This document shows, piece after piece, positions 1-11,640 of a DNA stretch of 64,000 nt. The position numbers and the translations under genes are program-made. The notes beneath the pieces were generated by a model. That model made no database searches. It worked only from the letters and a program-made list of their open reading frames with translations, and was not told the origin of the DNA. Position 1 is the first letter of the stretch, and each line of letters begins with the position of its first letter. The DNA is from Cladopsammia gracilis (taxonomy: Eukaryota > Cnidaria > Anthozoa > Scleractinia > Dendrophylliidae): NCBI GenBank assembly GCA_022457155.1, contig JAJGOT010000002.1:2473501-2537500 (forward strand), in the 5' to 3' direction.

Positions 1-1710
1 AAAGAGTTATTTCGAACAGCTGACTGTGAATGGCTAAAGAATCATTTGGAACCGCTCGCGATGAACGGGTTTATATGTTAAAACGACTGAAGAAATTTCG
101 AACGGAGCGGCTGTGAACTCGGCTAAATTAAGTAAATTGCATGTTTGTTGTTTACCTTTACCGAGTACTTTATTACATTGTAAGGATGATGCAACCATCT
201 GTTTGTCGACTTGAAGGCCAGAGAATAATGAATATAACATAATATTAATGTTAACAAGTGGCCCCGAGTCCCAAGTGCGCAAAATTCATTCTGAACTTCA
301 GTTCAAGCTGTTGTTAAAAAATCGTGAATGAAACTAAATATAATAATCGAAGTTAAAGACCGCAGGGAAATTTATGTAGCAAAAAAAAAAATTAGCCCTT
401 TTCAGTTTGTCGTACACAGTTGTCGGTAAAAAGTCCTCCAAATTTGCACGTGTCAAAAGGGTAATTTGAAACCTCAACAGAGGACCACCGGCGCGGGCGC
501 TTCCCAGGATTTTGTGTTATCCTTGTAGCTTCGCTCACCAAATTACGGCTGATAAACGGCAAGTGAACAGCTTGAATGGATAGCATTCATGAGTTATATT
601 TTTGTTGTGCGACATTGTTTACACAAGGGCGTCTTTGTAGATTCTTCGTCACTGATAAGAAAAAAAACCTCCCCAGCTGAATCCTAAATGATCAACTCTG
701 GCCATTCGAACGGGTGACTATAGCGGTTCGAACCGGTGAAGACTTTTCTGAACGGATTATGCAAAAGCAGTTCAAACAGATGGTGATTTTTTTTTGAACG
801 GATGGACAATTTTTTTCTGAATGAATGATAAACAGCTAGAAAGTGAATGGAATTCCGTTCAAAAACGGAAAGCCATTAGTGTATGTTTTCGCGTTTACAA
901 AGTTTAGTTCAATTTCAGACTCGATTAAAAGCGAATCAGCCAACAAATGTTTGTTTGTTTTCAGAGTTTGCTTATATGGGTGGCCGATGAAAGTCAGTAC
1001 GAAATTAAGTCACACAGCCGCTATTTAGCTCAAGCTCCGACGAGTTCGCGATTGTTTGACAAGACGAGGGCACGGTAAGTTCAGTTAGCGTGTCATTTTG
1101 CTCGCCAGAACTGCGTGCAATTTTGCTCACTAGCGTGAGATTTCACACGGTGCAAAACTCGACACAGTTTGACATGCGCTTTTGTTTTTGGCATGCGATA
1201 AAAACAAAAAGAAAATTTTAATTAGGCGTGCCTTTAGACACACTGCTCAGAAGCCGTGTCATTTCGCTCACTGCCTTTTGTTTAGCATGTCATTTTGGCG
1301 TGCCCGTGCATTCACCTTTTTCCCTGTTTTCCCGTGGAGGGTCACATTTGTGCATGCAAATTTATGCACGCATATATTATTACTGACCAGGACATCAGGT
1401 TACATACAAATTCTACAAAAATGGCTGCCACGCTCGGCATGTGCTTGGTTTTCAAAACCACAGTTTTGTCTTATTGGATTAATAGCACATTAAAATATTC
1501 AAAATGGAATGAGATGGCTTTAAAGGATACTAAGTAGCTGCTGTTGTGAAGAAAAAGGGGAGCTGAAGCGACGAAATCTTGCTTCAAGGAACTTCATACA
1601 TTTTTCTCAATGTGGGGCTGTTTCTTTCGAAGCGAAGTTTTAAAGAATTATCAAGCAGCCGAGTCAAGCCGAGGTACTTTACCGTAAAATAAGTTAGATT
1701 TTACGATGGG
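1..1710. other. Gene-free AT-rich stretch
   Basis: I see no convincing coding region here: the open frames are short, low in complexity and match nothing I recognise. Short copies of a GAACGG-type word recur between about 1-120 and 690-870, suggesting an old degenerate repeat, but no ends or target duplication can be defined. Confidence 0.5.
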
Positions 1711-1915
1711 AATAGGCCATTTGCACGATGACGCCATTTGCACGATGACGTCATTTGACTACTACTACCAGAATCCTTCAGTTTTTTGTTTTGTAGTGCA
1801 AATTAGGGCTATTGTTATTTAAACCGCAATGGGATTACAAAATTTAAATAAAGGAAAAACGAAATGAATTCTGGTAGTAGTAGTCAAATGACGTCATCGT
1901 GCAAATGGCCTATTT
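1711..1915. mobile_element. ~200-bp MITE with ~48-bp terminal inverted repeats
   Basis: The left end (AATAGGCCATTTGCACGATG onward, 1711-1775) is repeated in reverse complement at 1867-1915, giving arms of about 48 bp around a roughly 90-bp AT-rich core. The left arm carries one extra tandem copy of a 17-bp unit (CCATTTGCACGATGACG) absent from the right arm. There is no coding capacity, so this is a hairpin-forming non-autonomous DNA transposon. No clear target duplication is visible and the superfamily is unknown. Confidence 0.75.
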
Positions 1916-2071
1916 ATGTTGATATCAATTTGTGATTGACTTTTTGTGTGTTCTCGTTTAAAAGTTTTGGAGTAATGTTTATAAAAGGTACTCAAATTCA
2001 GTCGTAGTAATATCATGTTAACAAAACAAGACCTAATTCATAGTTCTAACTTCACATGCGTCACCCTGCTA

Positions 2072-2422
2072 AAATTAAAAAACAGCCTGGCCGTTTACTG
2101 ATTTGATTGCTTTTAAAAGTAGTCTTCAAATGCAACGGAAAGAAGTCATGGTTTGGGAAATAAAAGATGAGTGTGTATTTCATCGGGAATCAATAAATTA
2201 AATATCCAAAGCGAGTACAGTTGTGCAATCTTATATTACAGACGGTCACGTAATACTGTTTTTGAGAATTGCTAACATTGAAAAATAGCCCAGTCGTTTA
2301 CTGATTTCATTGCTTTTAAAAGTAGTCTTTCCAAATGTAACAGAAGAAGTCGCTGTTTGGGAAATATTAGACGTGTGGATTTGATCAGAAATCAATAAAT
2401 TAAATATTCACTGCGAGTACAG
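2072..2422. repeat. Two imperfect tandem copies of a ~150-bp unit
   Basis: 2072-2221 and 2276-2422 share the same order of blocks: a CCGTTTACTGATTT-like start, TGCTTTTAAAAGTAGTCTT, AATCAATAAATTAAATAT, and GCGAGTACAG at the end. The copies differ by scattered substitutions and short indels. They lie just upstream of the DIRS-type element and could be part of its end, but this cannot be shown. Confidence 0.7.
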
Positions 2423-2676
2423 AAAACGTGTCTTGACGTGTTCTTGAGTGTGTCACGCAAAATTCGTTGAGGGGGAAGGGTGCATGACCCATTTAAAATA
2501 AACCATAAAACTTTCTTATGCAAGCACATGAGTACAGGCTACCAGTGTATCTCAAAGTAGGGATTATTCAAAACGTATAAAATGTACAGATAATTATTAG
2601 ATTTTTTTTAATTATAGATTGAGTAATCATTTATTAATGATCGTTAATTAACTAGTTACGGAGGTGTCGAATGTCT

Positions 2677-2683
2677 TATATAA
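2677..2683 (+). promoter_or_regulatory. TATA-like box upstream of the DIRS gag frame
   Basis: TATATAA lies about 95 bases before the gag start at 2778. It may be the promoter of the retroelement. This rests on position and sequence only. Confidence 0.3.
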
Positions 2684-2777
2684 ACGAGCGCACAGTCTCA
2701 CCAGTCATCTTTCGTTAGATCCGGAGGCGACGCGTAATCTCTTGTATTCACGTTAGTCACTCCAAGCTCTTTTCGTA

Positions 2778-3725
2778 ATGTTACTCTCAGCTGGTGCACG
2801 TCCAAAGTGCACTCCCAAACCAGCGTACAATCCGGATTTTCTCTACGATTTTCCCTCACACTCGTTCTCAGAGGCTCTAGAGTTAGAGGAAGACGCCGAC
2901 AACATACCGAAGACAAAGCAGCGAAAGCAGAAGTCCTCCAAAACCAAATCACCCACGGTTCCTAACCCTTCGCCGCCGGCAATCTCTTCAGTGGATTCAG
3001 GAAACACGCTCACTTTTGAGCAGCAAATTCAACTTGTCCAGCTTCAGAAAGAAAAGCTCGAACTGGAGTTGCAAGTTCTTACTCTGAGCCCTCAGGAACG
3101 CCCCCAAGAAAACACGTGTGACGGTTTCGTCGACGATGTTACAGAGCCAACCTCACAACGACGCACTAAAAGATCCATCAACTGGCCTCAGGACTTTGTA
3201 CCCAGCGTCCAAGGCGAGTATGAAAAGTTAAATCTTGCAGAGTTTGTAGCAGGCTTTTTAGTCATGATAAAAACGTACGAGACGCAGCTGAAGGAGGCGT
3301 TCCTGGTTCACCTCGAATTACTCATGATTAAATCCATTAGTTACTCATGGTCCAGCGTGCGGGCTTTTCATAAGTTCGTTGCAAAACAAGTGGAGCAGCG
3401 CCATTTGGAATGGCAAGATTCCAAAGCTATCAACGATCAGGCTACGACCTTTTTTCGCCATTCGGATCTTCGCTCTTCCCCGCAAAACGAGCTTGCGCAA
3501 GTTTCGCAACCGCATTCCTGGCATTCTGGAACTACCACACCTTCAAATCAGCAGGCAAGCAAGCCCGATATAAAGGCATGTAGAGCGTGGAATTACACTG
3601 GTACTTGCGATTGCGACAAACAGGACAGTGCAGCCTATAGCGAACATCATCGTTGTCGTGTCTGCAAAGCCGATCATCCGATGTTACACTGTCCGAAACG
3701 CCGAACACCAATTCCGGCACAGTGA
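2778..3725 (+). CDS. DIRS-type gag-like protein
   Basis: This 315-residue frame is open from start to stop. It begins with a low-complexity charged region rich in Pro, Ser and Lys, has a short Gln/Leu/Glu-rich probable coiled coil near residues 75-105, a central helical region, and ends with closely spaced Cys and His residues (CDCDKQD, HHRCRVCKADHPMLHCP). That cluster resembles the nucleic-acid-binding knuckle at the end of DIRS gag proteins. The RT frame overlaps its 3' end from 3653, consistent with DIRS organisation. Domains other than the knuckle are inferred from position. Confidence 0.6.
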   Translation: MLLSAGARPKCTPKPAYNPDFLYDFPSHSFSEALELEEDADNIPKTKQRKQKSSKTKSPTVPNPSPPAISSVDSGNTLTFEQQIQLVQLQKEKLELELQVLTLSPQERPQENTCDGFVDDVTEPTSQRRTKRSINWPQDFVPSVQGEYEKLNLAEFVAGFLVMIKTYETQLKEAFLVHLELLMIKSISYSWSSVRAFHKFVAKQVEQRHLEWQDSKAINDQATTFFRHSDLRSSPQNELAQVSQPHSWHSGTTTPSNQQASKPDIKACRAWNYTGTCDCDKQDSAAYSEHHRCRVCKADHPMLHCPKRRTPIPAQ

Positions 3726-5460
3726 CATTCAGCTTTACAAGTTCCCAACACATTCACCTTTTCGACCCGGAACGGACCCGGAACGGACACGGACACGAAT
3801 CTTTCAACACCGCAGCTGTGGTACGTTATTTACGCACCTCGCGTTATCCTCAACCAAATGCTTTCGGTGCTAAGGTTTTAGTTCCATCCTCGCTTTTGCT
3901 GGAAAAGTGGAGAACCTTGCTTGAGTATTATCACGATAACATTGTTGTTGATTTTCTTTCATACGGTTGGCCAATCAACTACACTGCCGCTACACGTCCC
4001 GTCTCATCATCTCATAATCATCCGTCAGCTTCAAATTTTCACTCTCACGTACAAACCTATCTGGACACCGAGCTGTCTTACAATGCCATTGCTGGTCCTT
4101 TCCCTAACCCTCCATTTGCAGACGCCTTTCTGTGTTCTCCGCTTCAAACGGTCCCTAAACACGACTCTTCGACTCGCAGAGTGGTTATGGATCTTAGTTT
4201 TCCTCAAGGATCTTCAGTAAATGACGGCATCCCACCCGATACATATTTAGGTGAACAGTTTAAGTTGCATTTACGTGGAATAGATCGGCTTGTTGAATTT
4301 CTTCTCGCTAAAGGCCGTAATTGTCTCGTGTTTAAGAAAGACTTACGTCGCGCTTATAGATAGTTCCCGGTCGATCCAAAGGACTATAGTCTGCTCGGGT
4401 TTTGTTATCAAGGACAGTTCTACTTCGATACTCGTTGCCCCCTTTGGCTTTCGATCGTCGGCAGTGATTTGTCAACGCACAACAAAAGCAGTCGTTCACA
4501 TCTTTAACGGGCAGGGATTTACGGCGGATGTCTATTTGGATGACTTTTACGGAGCTGAATATCCGTATCTCGCTACTCAGGCTTTTTCACAGCTCGGCCT
4601 GGATTCTTCTCCGGAAAAGGACACGCCACCTTCCACTTCAATGATTTGTTGTGGCATTTCAGTTGACACTAAGGCCTTCACTCTAGAGGTACCAGCCTCA
4701 CGTCTGGAGGATTTACAAGCTGAGCTTATCAGCTGGAAACATTCTTCATTTTTTACTGAGACAACTTCAATCTCTTCTGGGAAAGCTCTCCTTTGTCACG
4801 GCATGTGTCAAGCCTGGGAGAATCTTCATGGCTAGACTTCTACAATGTCGTGAATGCAAACATCACGCTGCTAGTCATCGGTATCCCATTTCCGCCACTA
4901 TGCTCTTGGACATTCAATGGTGGTTTGAATTTCTTCCACGCTACCACCGCATTTCACTTATCAAACCTTCACTGTGGGATTTCGAGGACCTGAATTTCTC
5001 CACCGATGCTTGTCTTCACAGGGGTGGTGCCACTTGCCAAACACAGTGTATCAGTTTTGTTTTTCCCAATTGCATTTCTCTTCAATCTCTTCACATTAAT
5101 GCTCTCGAACTGTTCACGATCGTAGTCGCGCTAAAACACTGGGCTCCTCAGTTACAAGGTCGAAAATTCATCATGGCATGTGATAACTCCGCTGCAGTTA
5201 CGGTCATCTCATCCAATGCGTCAAAGGATCCTTTTATGCAGCGCTGTCTACACCAGTTATGGTTCACCTCTGCTCTCTTCGACTTCGAAGTACGCGCGCT
5301 CCATGTTCCTGGCAAACACAATCAGTTGGCTGATTTTCTTAGTCGTTGGCATTCTGATCCTTCAGCTCGCACCAATTTTTATAGCTTTTGTAGTGACTTT
5401 AATCAAGTTTACTATTTTAAAGATGTTGACTCTGCTTGTTTTTCTTTCGATGTTGCGTGA
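3653..5460 (+). pseudogene. DIRS-type reverse transcriptase / RNase H, disrupted
   Basis: RT blocks are spread over three frames. The first piece (to 4363) contains a VMDLSF motif and ends with an in-frame TAG directly after an LRRAYR motif. A frame change near 4438 leads into APFGFRSS and the catalytic YLDDF box (about 4534-4548). A second change near 4800-4830 leads into RNase H (4828-5460), recognisable by FSTDA, ALELF, ACDNSAA and VPGKHNQLADFLSR. One nonsense and two frame changes make it non-functional. The YLDDF variant and fused RNase H are typical of DIRS-like elements. Confidence 0.8.
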
Positions 5461-5499
5461 CAATTTTTTTAAATTTAGTTTTGTTTTTATCTTGTAGAC

Positions 5500-6520
5500 C
5501 TCCCTCCGGGATCAGGTCAGCATTTCCGGTCAGATGTTTCTATCGTCACACTGCAGTCTTTCGTCTCACGTCTCATCTCCTGTGCACACGCAACATCGAC
5601 GCAGAAGAATATAGCAGCTCATATTCGTAGTTATTGGACTTTTTGTGAACTCAGGGCTCTTCAGTCCTTTCCTATTAGTGTAAAATCTATCAGCTTGTAT
5701 GTCGCATATTTAGTAGCTCAGAAACGGGCTTACGGTACCGTGCTTAACCATATTAGTAGTCTTAAACACGCTCATCAACTTGCCGGGTCTGAACTCACTT
5801 GGAGTTCAGATTACCGCTTTCAGCTTTTGTTGCGAGGTGCCAAGCGTTTTCTGGGTGAGGCCGTTTCTCGTAAGTCGGCCATGACACCTTCAATTTTTGA
5901 TATGCCGCGTTTGAATTGTTCAATTTTTCTTTACCGCTACATGCGGCTATGTGGGCTTTGTTTTTAGTGGCTTTCTTCACTTTTTTGCGTAAATCCAATC
6001 TAGCACTCGATAATCCGAGGCACATCTCCCCTAAGGTTATCACGCGGGCAAATTTGGTTTTCACGTCTTCGGGAGCAAATATCCATGTTTCAGCCAAAAA
6101 GACCATTCAGTGTCAGCAACGCTCTCTTATTTTGCCCATTCCCGTGATTCCTGGGTCGCGCCTTTGTCCGATTTCGGCTTTGCAACGCCGTATCGCGCTC
6201 AACCCAGGCCCGTGTCTGCTCCCCTTTTTCCAGTTTCCTCTGGGTCAGGTTTAGTTCCAATTACTTACAAGCAATTTTGCGCTTTTCTTTCGCGGGTTGT
6301 GTCTAAGCTCAATTTAGATCCGTCCCTTCACTCCCCTCATAGTTTCGAAGGGGTGGGGCGACTTTCGCATTTGATTGCCATATTCCATCCGAAATAATCA
6401 AACTGCAGGGAGACTGGAAGAGCGACGCTTATCTTGTTTATTTAGAATTATCTCAGACACAAAAACAGCAGGCAGCCAAGGCGATGGCTCTACAGCTCCA
6501 GTCTATGTTTCCCGTCTAAG
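5500..6520 (+). pseudogene. DIRS-type tyrosine recombinase, disrupted
   Basis: Fragments in more than one frame keep the recombinase landmarks: FFTFLRKSNL around the first catalytic Arg (about 5970-6000), a degraded HxxR box (PHSFEGVGR, about 6335-6360), and the region of the nucleophilic Tyr (DAYLVYL, about 6424-6445, in another frame). Stops or frame changes occur near 5627, 5940 and 6250 and at the HxxR box. This enzyme would integrate the circular DIRS cDNA; this copy cannot work. Confidence 0.7.
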
Positions 6521-6895
6521 TTTTAGGTCTTCTTTCAACCCACTACCAAAATTCTCACTCTAGTTTGGGCACTTTGGCGTCTTGGTTTATTGTCAAGCTA
6601 TCGGTCAGCTGTCTCCGCTTGGTTCAATAAACTTATTTTGCCCAAACTCTTGTGTCGTCTTGGTAACGTGGGTTGATTCTGTTAAAATGCTATTATTTTT
6701 TATGTTAGATAGTTTCAAAAGACTTTCAAAAGACTAAAAAATAATTAAAAAATGATGTCTTGAAACTAGAACAGTAACATGGGAGTTCAAAGTAAAACAA
6801 TATAATCTAAACTATGTGTGCCCTGGACAAAGACAGCTGAGTTATCCAAATGCAATAATTTAGCATCATTGGGATAAATGATGTTTATCAAAAAA
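6521..6895. other. 3' tail of the DIRS element and downstream spacer
   Basis: 6530-6655 is probably the 3' untranslated part of the DIRS element. The rest, up to the last HECT exon, is AT-rich and shows nothing I can name. Confidence 0.35.
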
Positions 6896-7735
6896 TTACA
6901 TTACATTTTTGAGAAAGGTCCCCCATTCATCAGTGCAGCAACTATACATCTGTGGATAGTGCTGTTTATATATTCAGAACATTGGAACATGTTTGTGCAC
7001 TGGGAACAATCTTTGACTCGTCATGCACAAATGATATTGATGGGGCTGGATCAAAGCCAGTAACAGGAATTCAAGCTGCCCCTGTGCAAAACATGAGTAG
7101 ATGATTGGTTGTGATGGTTGGAATAAACTTAATCTCTTCTTCTGTCAGGTCTGAAAAGGTTTCTGTTACTATTACTATTAACTAATATTTTAATAGGATG
7201 CCCTTTCATAACACGATTTTCAAAGAGGTCCTACAAAATATAATCAATTAACTAAATAAATATTAATTTAAAGTCGAGGCCAAATGTGTTACGGGGCAAA
7301 ACAGTTGTTGTAAAAGTTAGTTTTAAAAAAAGCGCTAGTAGTACTGTTTCTTACATATAAGGCTTGAGAGTGTTTCTTGTAACACTTCCAGAATTTTTCC
7401 ATCTAGAAAAGAACAAGAAAAAACCTTTGTAAGCAATGGTATTAATAACTATTTTTCTGTCAATTATTAAACAATATTATTAAACTCAGCACGCACTGTC
7501 AATGAGTAAAATTAATGGGACATTTGTCTGCCATGTGATAAAAAATACATTTTACTGTAATGTATTAACGTTTTGGACCACGCTTTTCAAGGTAGATGCA
7601 CTGAATATATCATTTTACCCTGGCAGCATCTTTAATTAATTTAAATTAACCACTAAAATACCTTCCATTTCAAACCAAAGTACAGTTAGATGTTTCTAGG
7701 GGCTGTAACTACATTTTTGTACATAGGAATAAAGT

Positions 7736-8871
7736 AATATATATAGATAGCCCAAGCCTAACAGCGTCGCACTTCGAACAAGCTTAACTAAGGTGAAACT
7801 TAACTAAGGTGAAAGTTTGGAAGCACAAGAATTAAGATTGACGAAGGGGCTATTTTCAATTTTAGCAATTCTCAAAAACAGTATTACGCGACCGTCTGCA
7901 CAGTACATTTTTATAGAACGTACAAAAGTTCACAAAAACAACTTTTCTCTGTCTAGAATAAATACTGGTACCACTAGTTTCCGAATAAAATACAGTTTAT
8001 GTTTGTCAAAAATTGCCCGAGAAACTGATTTGAAAATCAAAAATTGCAAAAATACACAAACATATTTGCATAAGGTGATGCGAGTGAAGATAGAACTGTA
8101 CTATAAAATCAAGTCTTGTTTTGTTTACATAAAATCGCTTTTCAATCTATCTAATGAATGAACAAACACATAAAAATGGACAACACAATCTTCTTTCGAA
8201 AAAATTTATTCAAATCTCCATTAGTTTACGTTTAAAAGCAAAACGCGTACCATGTAATTATAGCTCATCGAGTTCAAGCTTTCTTCCATGAATTTCAAGA
8301 GATAGGCACGTTTTAAAATCAATTCGCCAAAACTAACAATAACACTAATAACAAGTCACTCACAGATTGATATCAACATAAATTCTCATCGAAAACTGTA
8401 ATCTGTTTTACCTTTAAGTTCCTCGCTTGCTTGGAAATTCAAATCTCCGCTTCTGGTTCTGAAATCATCTCCCGCATTGATAAAAATGTAATACATGAAG
8501 TTCCTCGAAGCAAGATTTCATCCCTGAAAGCTCGTCTTTTTCCACTAAAGCGGCTTCTGAGTATACCTTAATTAGTATCCCTGTCTTGAGTAGCAAACCG
8601 CGAAAAAATGCAGGAAAATAACGAGTTTAATTCTCCGCTAGGCACAAGAAAACAACTAAAGTGTTTACCAAGCTCACGGCTGTGTGGCTGCGCGAAAAAC
8701 AAAGCCTTGCTTTCAAGATCCCGGATGTTGTTCCAACACGGCAGGCAGGCGGGCGGCCGGACACGCGCCCGCGAAACATTCCGCTAGCCATGACCATGAA
8801 AAATCACGGCGTAGGTTCTATGAGTATGGAGCTGCTTAGCCAGGCCTTCAGCCTGGCAAGTGCTCCGCTAT
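7736..8871. repeat. Dispersed ~1.1-kb repeat, copy 1 (in the last HECT intron)
   Basis: It matches 24731-25942 over its whole length with about 80-90 per cent identity by eye, apart from a ~100-bp block near the end of the second copy. Both copies begin with TAATATATATAGATAGCC and end with a stem-loop (GCCAGGC, short loop, GCCTGGC) followed by AAGTGCTCCGCTAT. TAA stands next to both ends in both copies, which could be a 3-bp target duplication. No long coding frame and no clear terminal inverted repeats, so it is a non-autonomous element of unknown class. Confidence 0.8.
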
Positions 8872-9289
8872 AAGCTGCAGATTTTAGCACATACACTGTA
8901 TTTGGCTTAATACATGATAATTTATCACGTGGTTTTAAGAAAAAATGGACAAATCTTTTGATTAAAATCAACCACAGCAATTGAAATAGACTTAAAAAAG
9001 CTTCCATGAAATTTACCTTCCACACAGTTCACAAAGTCAAGAAATTTGGTCATCACAATTTCCTGGGAGGTTCTCCTGTTGCTGCCTTTTGGGGAAAATT
9101 GTGGTTTTAAAACTTTTGTAGCTCCTTGGCTGTCAGTTGGTCATCTCTGTGTTGGAACAGAAAATTTGCCATACATGTACCACTGGTTTTACGTATTAGA
9201 TCCATCAGCTAAAAAAAGGGAGAAAAAGTCCAAGATATATTTGACACATCAGATAGTAGCTGTATCCCTAAATTAGGATCTAAATAATA

Positions 9290-9600
9290 GTGTTTTCATG
9301 TGCTCTGATTGGCTACAAAAATAGGGATAGTAATTACTCAAAGCATTGTTCTATATTTTTTTTACACATTTTCCCCATTTGTCAGAAATAAAGTACCGGC
9401 ACTGGTTGTTCAAAGAGTGGATAGCGCTATCCAGCGGATAAGCATCAACAAAATCAATTTATCGAACAACTGGGGCCTGGTAACTAAATTTTTCCTGGCT
9501 AAATTCACCTCAGTATCAGTGGAGAGTGGTACATATTTTCCTTGCTACTCAGCAAATGTCCACCATAATTCACCTCCATTTTGGTGAATATGTATAAATA
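9290..9600. repeat. Intronic dispersed repeat, copy a
   Basis: It shares with 11330-11640 the order of ATTGGCTAC, a CCCCATTTGTCAG block, GTGGATAGC and several TTCACCTC / GAGGTGAAT palindromic words. The copies are diverged. Probably an old MITE-like family in HECT introns; exact ends unknown. Confidence 0.45.
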
Positions 9601-10618
9601 CAGGGTAAGAAAATATTTTTGATCCACTTGTCCTTTGGACAACAGTCAGAAAGAATTTGTTTGTCTAAAACCCAACAGTGCTTGTCCAAAAAATGTTGCA
9701 GCAAGTACAGAGGTCTAAAATCTGCATAAAGCTCAACTCTAGGTGTGTTTTGGATTACAGGAACAAATGCAATACTAAATGTCAAAATTAACTGGAATAT
9801 CTACACTTTTTTTATCAAGTAACAACCTTTCTTTTGGGATCATTTGATTAAGTCCAATCTTAGTTAAATTTGTAGCCTGTTGTCATTTACTTCAGTGTCA
9901 AAGATAAACTTGTCTGAATTAAATTTCCACTGTCCCGGACAGTTATACAGCTTTAGTGCACCCTGAAATAGAAAGTGTACTGTATATGTAGCTAAACTGA
10001 ACCTTAGCTATAAAAATTATGAAGAAACCCCAAATTGCCAGTTACCATGGTATTAGATAAAGAGATTTTGTCGGTAGTAATATGATACCATTGTGTCAAT
10101 AATAACTAGGAGACGAGAACCTGATTGTACATGGATCTTTGTGATCCTGATCGTGTCACCTTGTTGTGGTGATGAAATTTGCATGTCTTAATGATATCAA
10201 GGGCTATACTGGCTGAGTCTGGTTCCTGGTAGATTTATTCAAGCCTCATGGCTGACAAAGGAGAGCCCCAGCCTTCCAGGTTGGGGGCTAGGCATGGGCC
10301 ATTCACCAATTAAAAAAAAAAACAATCCAAGGCTTAGGTATCAATTACTAAGTAAGTACCTGATAGCTATGTTGCAGGCCTAAAACCATTTGATCCATCA
10401 TTGCTTTACACTGCAATGTGACATAATACTGCACCACTTCTCTCACGAACACACTGCAGTCTTTGATTGGGATTACTGTTGGTAGTCCATCAATCTCAAA
10501 TCTCCACTCACATTCTTGTAGAATTTTGTCAAATTCCTCTTGTTTTTCTGCTTCCAGCAACTACAATGAAAAAATAGACTGAGCAACACAGTATGTAATA
10601 ACCCCTCAGACATACAGA

Positions 10619-10635
10619 GGGGGGGGGGGGGGGGT
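10619..10635. repeat. Poly-G tract (~17 G)
   Basis: An uninterrupted run of G follows CATACAGAG in the intron between HECT exons 4 and 3. It is a mutable homopolymer; on the transcribed strand it is a C run. Confidence 0.8.
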
Positions 10636-11329
10636 TGGGAGGATTCCTCCAATATTTTCAAGAGGCATCCTGTTGCTATTTGGGGGTGTGATATTGGCTG
10701 TTTTATGCTCTGATGACTCTATACAGATCCTTCTGATTTTGCCTAGGTTCTAAAGACTCTCTAAATGGTTAGGAATCAAGGCAATAAGTATACTTGTCAG
10801 AATCACATGGCAACATTTTTACATCACAAATTTCAAATGCAAAAAAAAACAACAACTCTGTAGTCTCCTGGGCCTAAACCTGAAAGCAAATTAATAGCAA
10901 GTACATGTATAGTATTTATAACACTGCAGGTACAATAAAGGTAATTCTTTGTGTGATTATCATTTAGTTCAATACAAAATAGCATGACGGGCATGTCCAA
11001 TTACCTTCAACAATGAAGATCGCACAGTTAAATTTGGAACCTCTTCAATTGTGGGGTTGCATTTTTCCAAGCCACCTGAGATGTACTGGCAAATAGTTGG
11101 ACTGAATATCCTGGGAGGCTCACCCCCTTGCATTACGATGGTGGCCAGCATTAAGCCAACGGTAAAATAGTCATTTTCCCTGAAGGCTTTCATGTTGAAA
11201 CGAATCACATAGCCCTTGGGGGTAGCTAAAAAGATAAAACATCGTAAGAAAATCAAATTGAATACAGTGAACTATATTTGTACCTGAGTTTAAGACTGTA
11301 ATGTCACATATTCAATATACATGTAGTGT

Positions 11330-11640
11330 ATCAGTATATACCAAATCCGAGTGGATAGTGTTTTTAGCACATTATAATTGGCTACTCAAACTCGGGATAG
11401 CTTTTGATATTCACCTCCAGGCATTGCTCTGGATTTCGCATGCAAGTTTTTGCCCCATTTGTCAGGAGAAAAGAAAATATTTTTTGGCTGGCTATCCACT
11501 GGTTTGGTAAATACTAAAACAATTATTCACCTCAGTGGAGGTGAATAGTAGATATTTGCCTAGCCGCTATGCAGCACAGTGAATATCAACCACTATTCAC
11601 CTCCACTAAGGTGAATTATTGTTAAATATAAATACGTAGG
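11330..11640. repeat. Intronic dispersed repeat, copy b
   Basis: This is the second diverged copy of the repeat at 9290-9600, lying between HECT exons 3 and 2. It contains a compact palindrome around TTCACCTCAGTGGAGGTGAA at about 11529-11548 and a related inverted pair at 11600-11625. Confidence 0.45.

Larger units (their letters stand above)
2690..6655 (+). mobile_element. Degenerate DIRS-type (tyrosine-recombinase) retrotransposon
   Basis: The order gag with a Cys/His knuckle, reverse transcriptase with a YLDDF catalytic box, RNase H, then a tyrosine recombinase is specific to the DIRS/PAT order; LTR elements carry a DDE integrase instead. The element is broken by a stop within the RT and several frameshifts. 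Ends are approximate because no inverted or split direct repeats typical of DIRS or Ngaro ends could be identified. Confidence 0.8.

Noticed and set aside
7736..8871. Helitron end for the 1.1-kb repeat
   Set aside because: There is a stem-loop near the 3' end but no CTRR terminus and no TC start, and TAA flanks point elsewhere.
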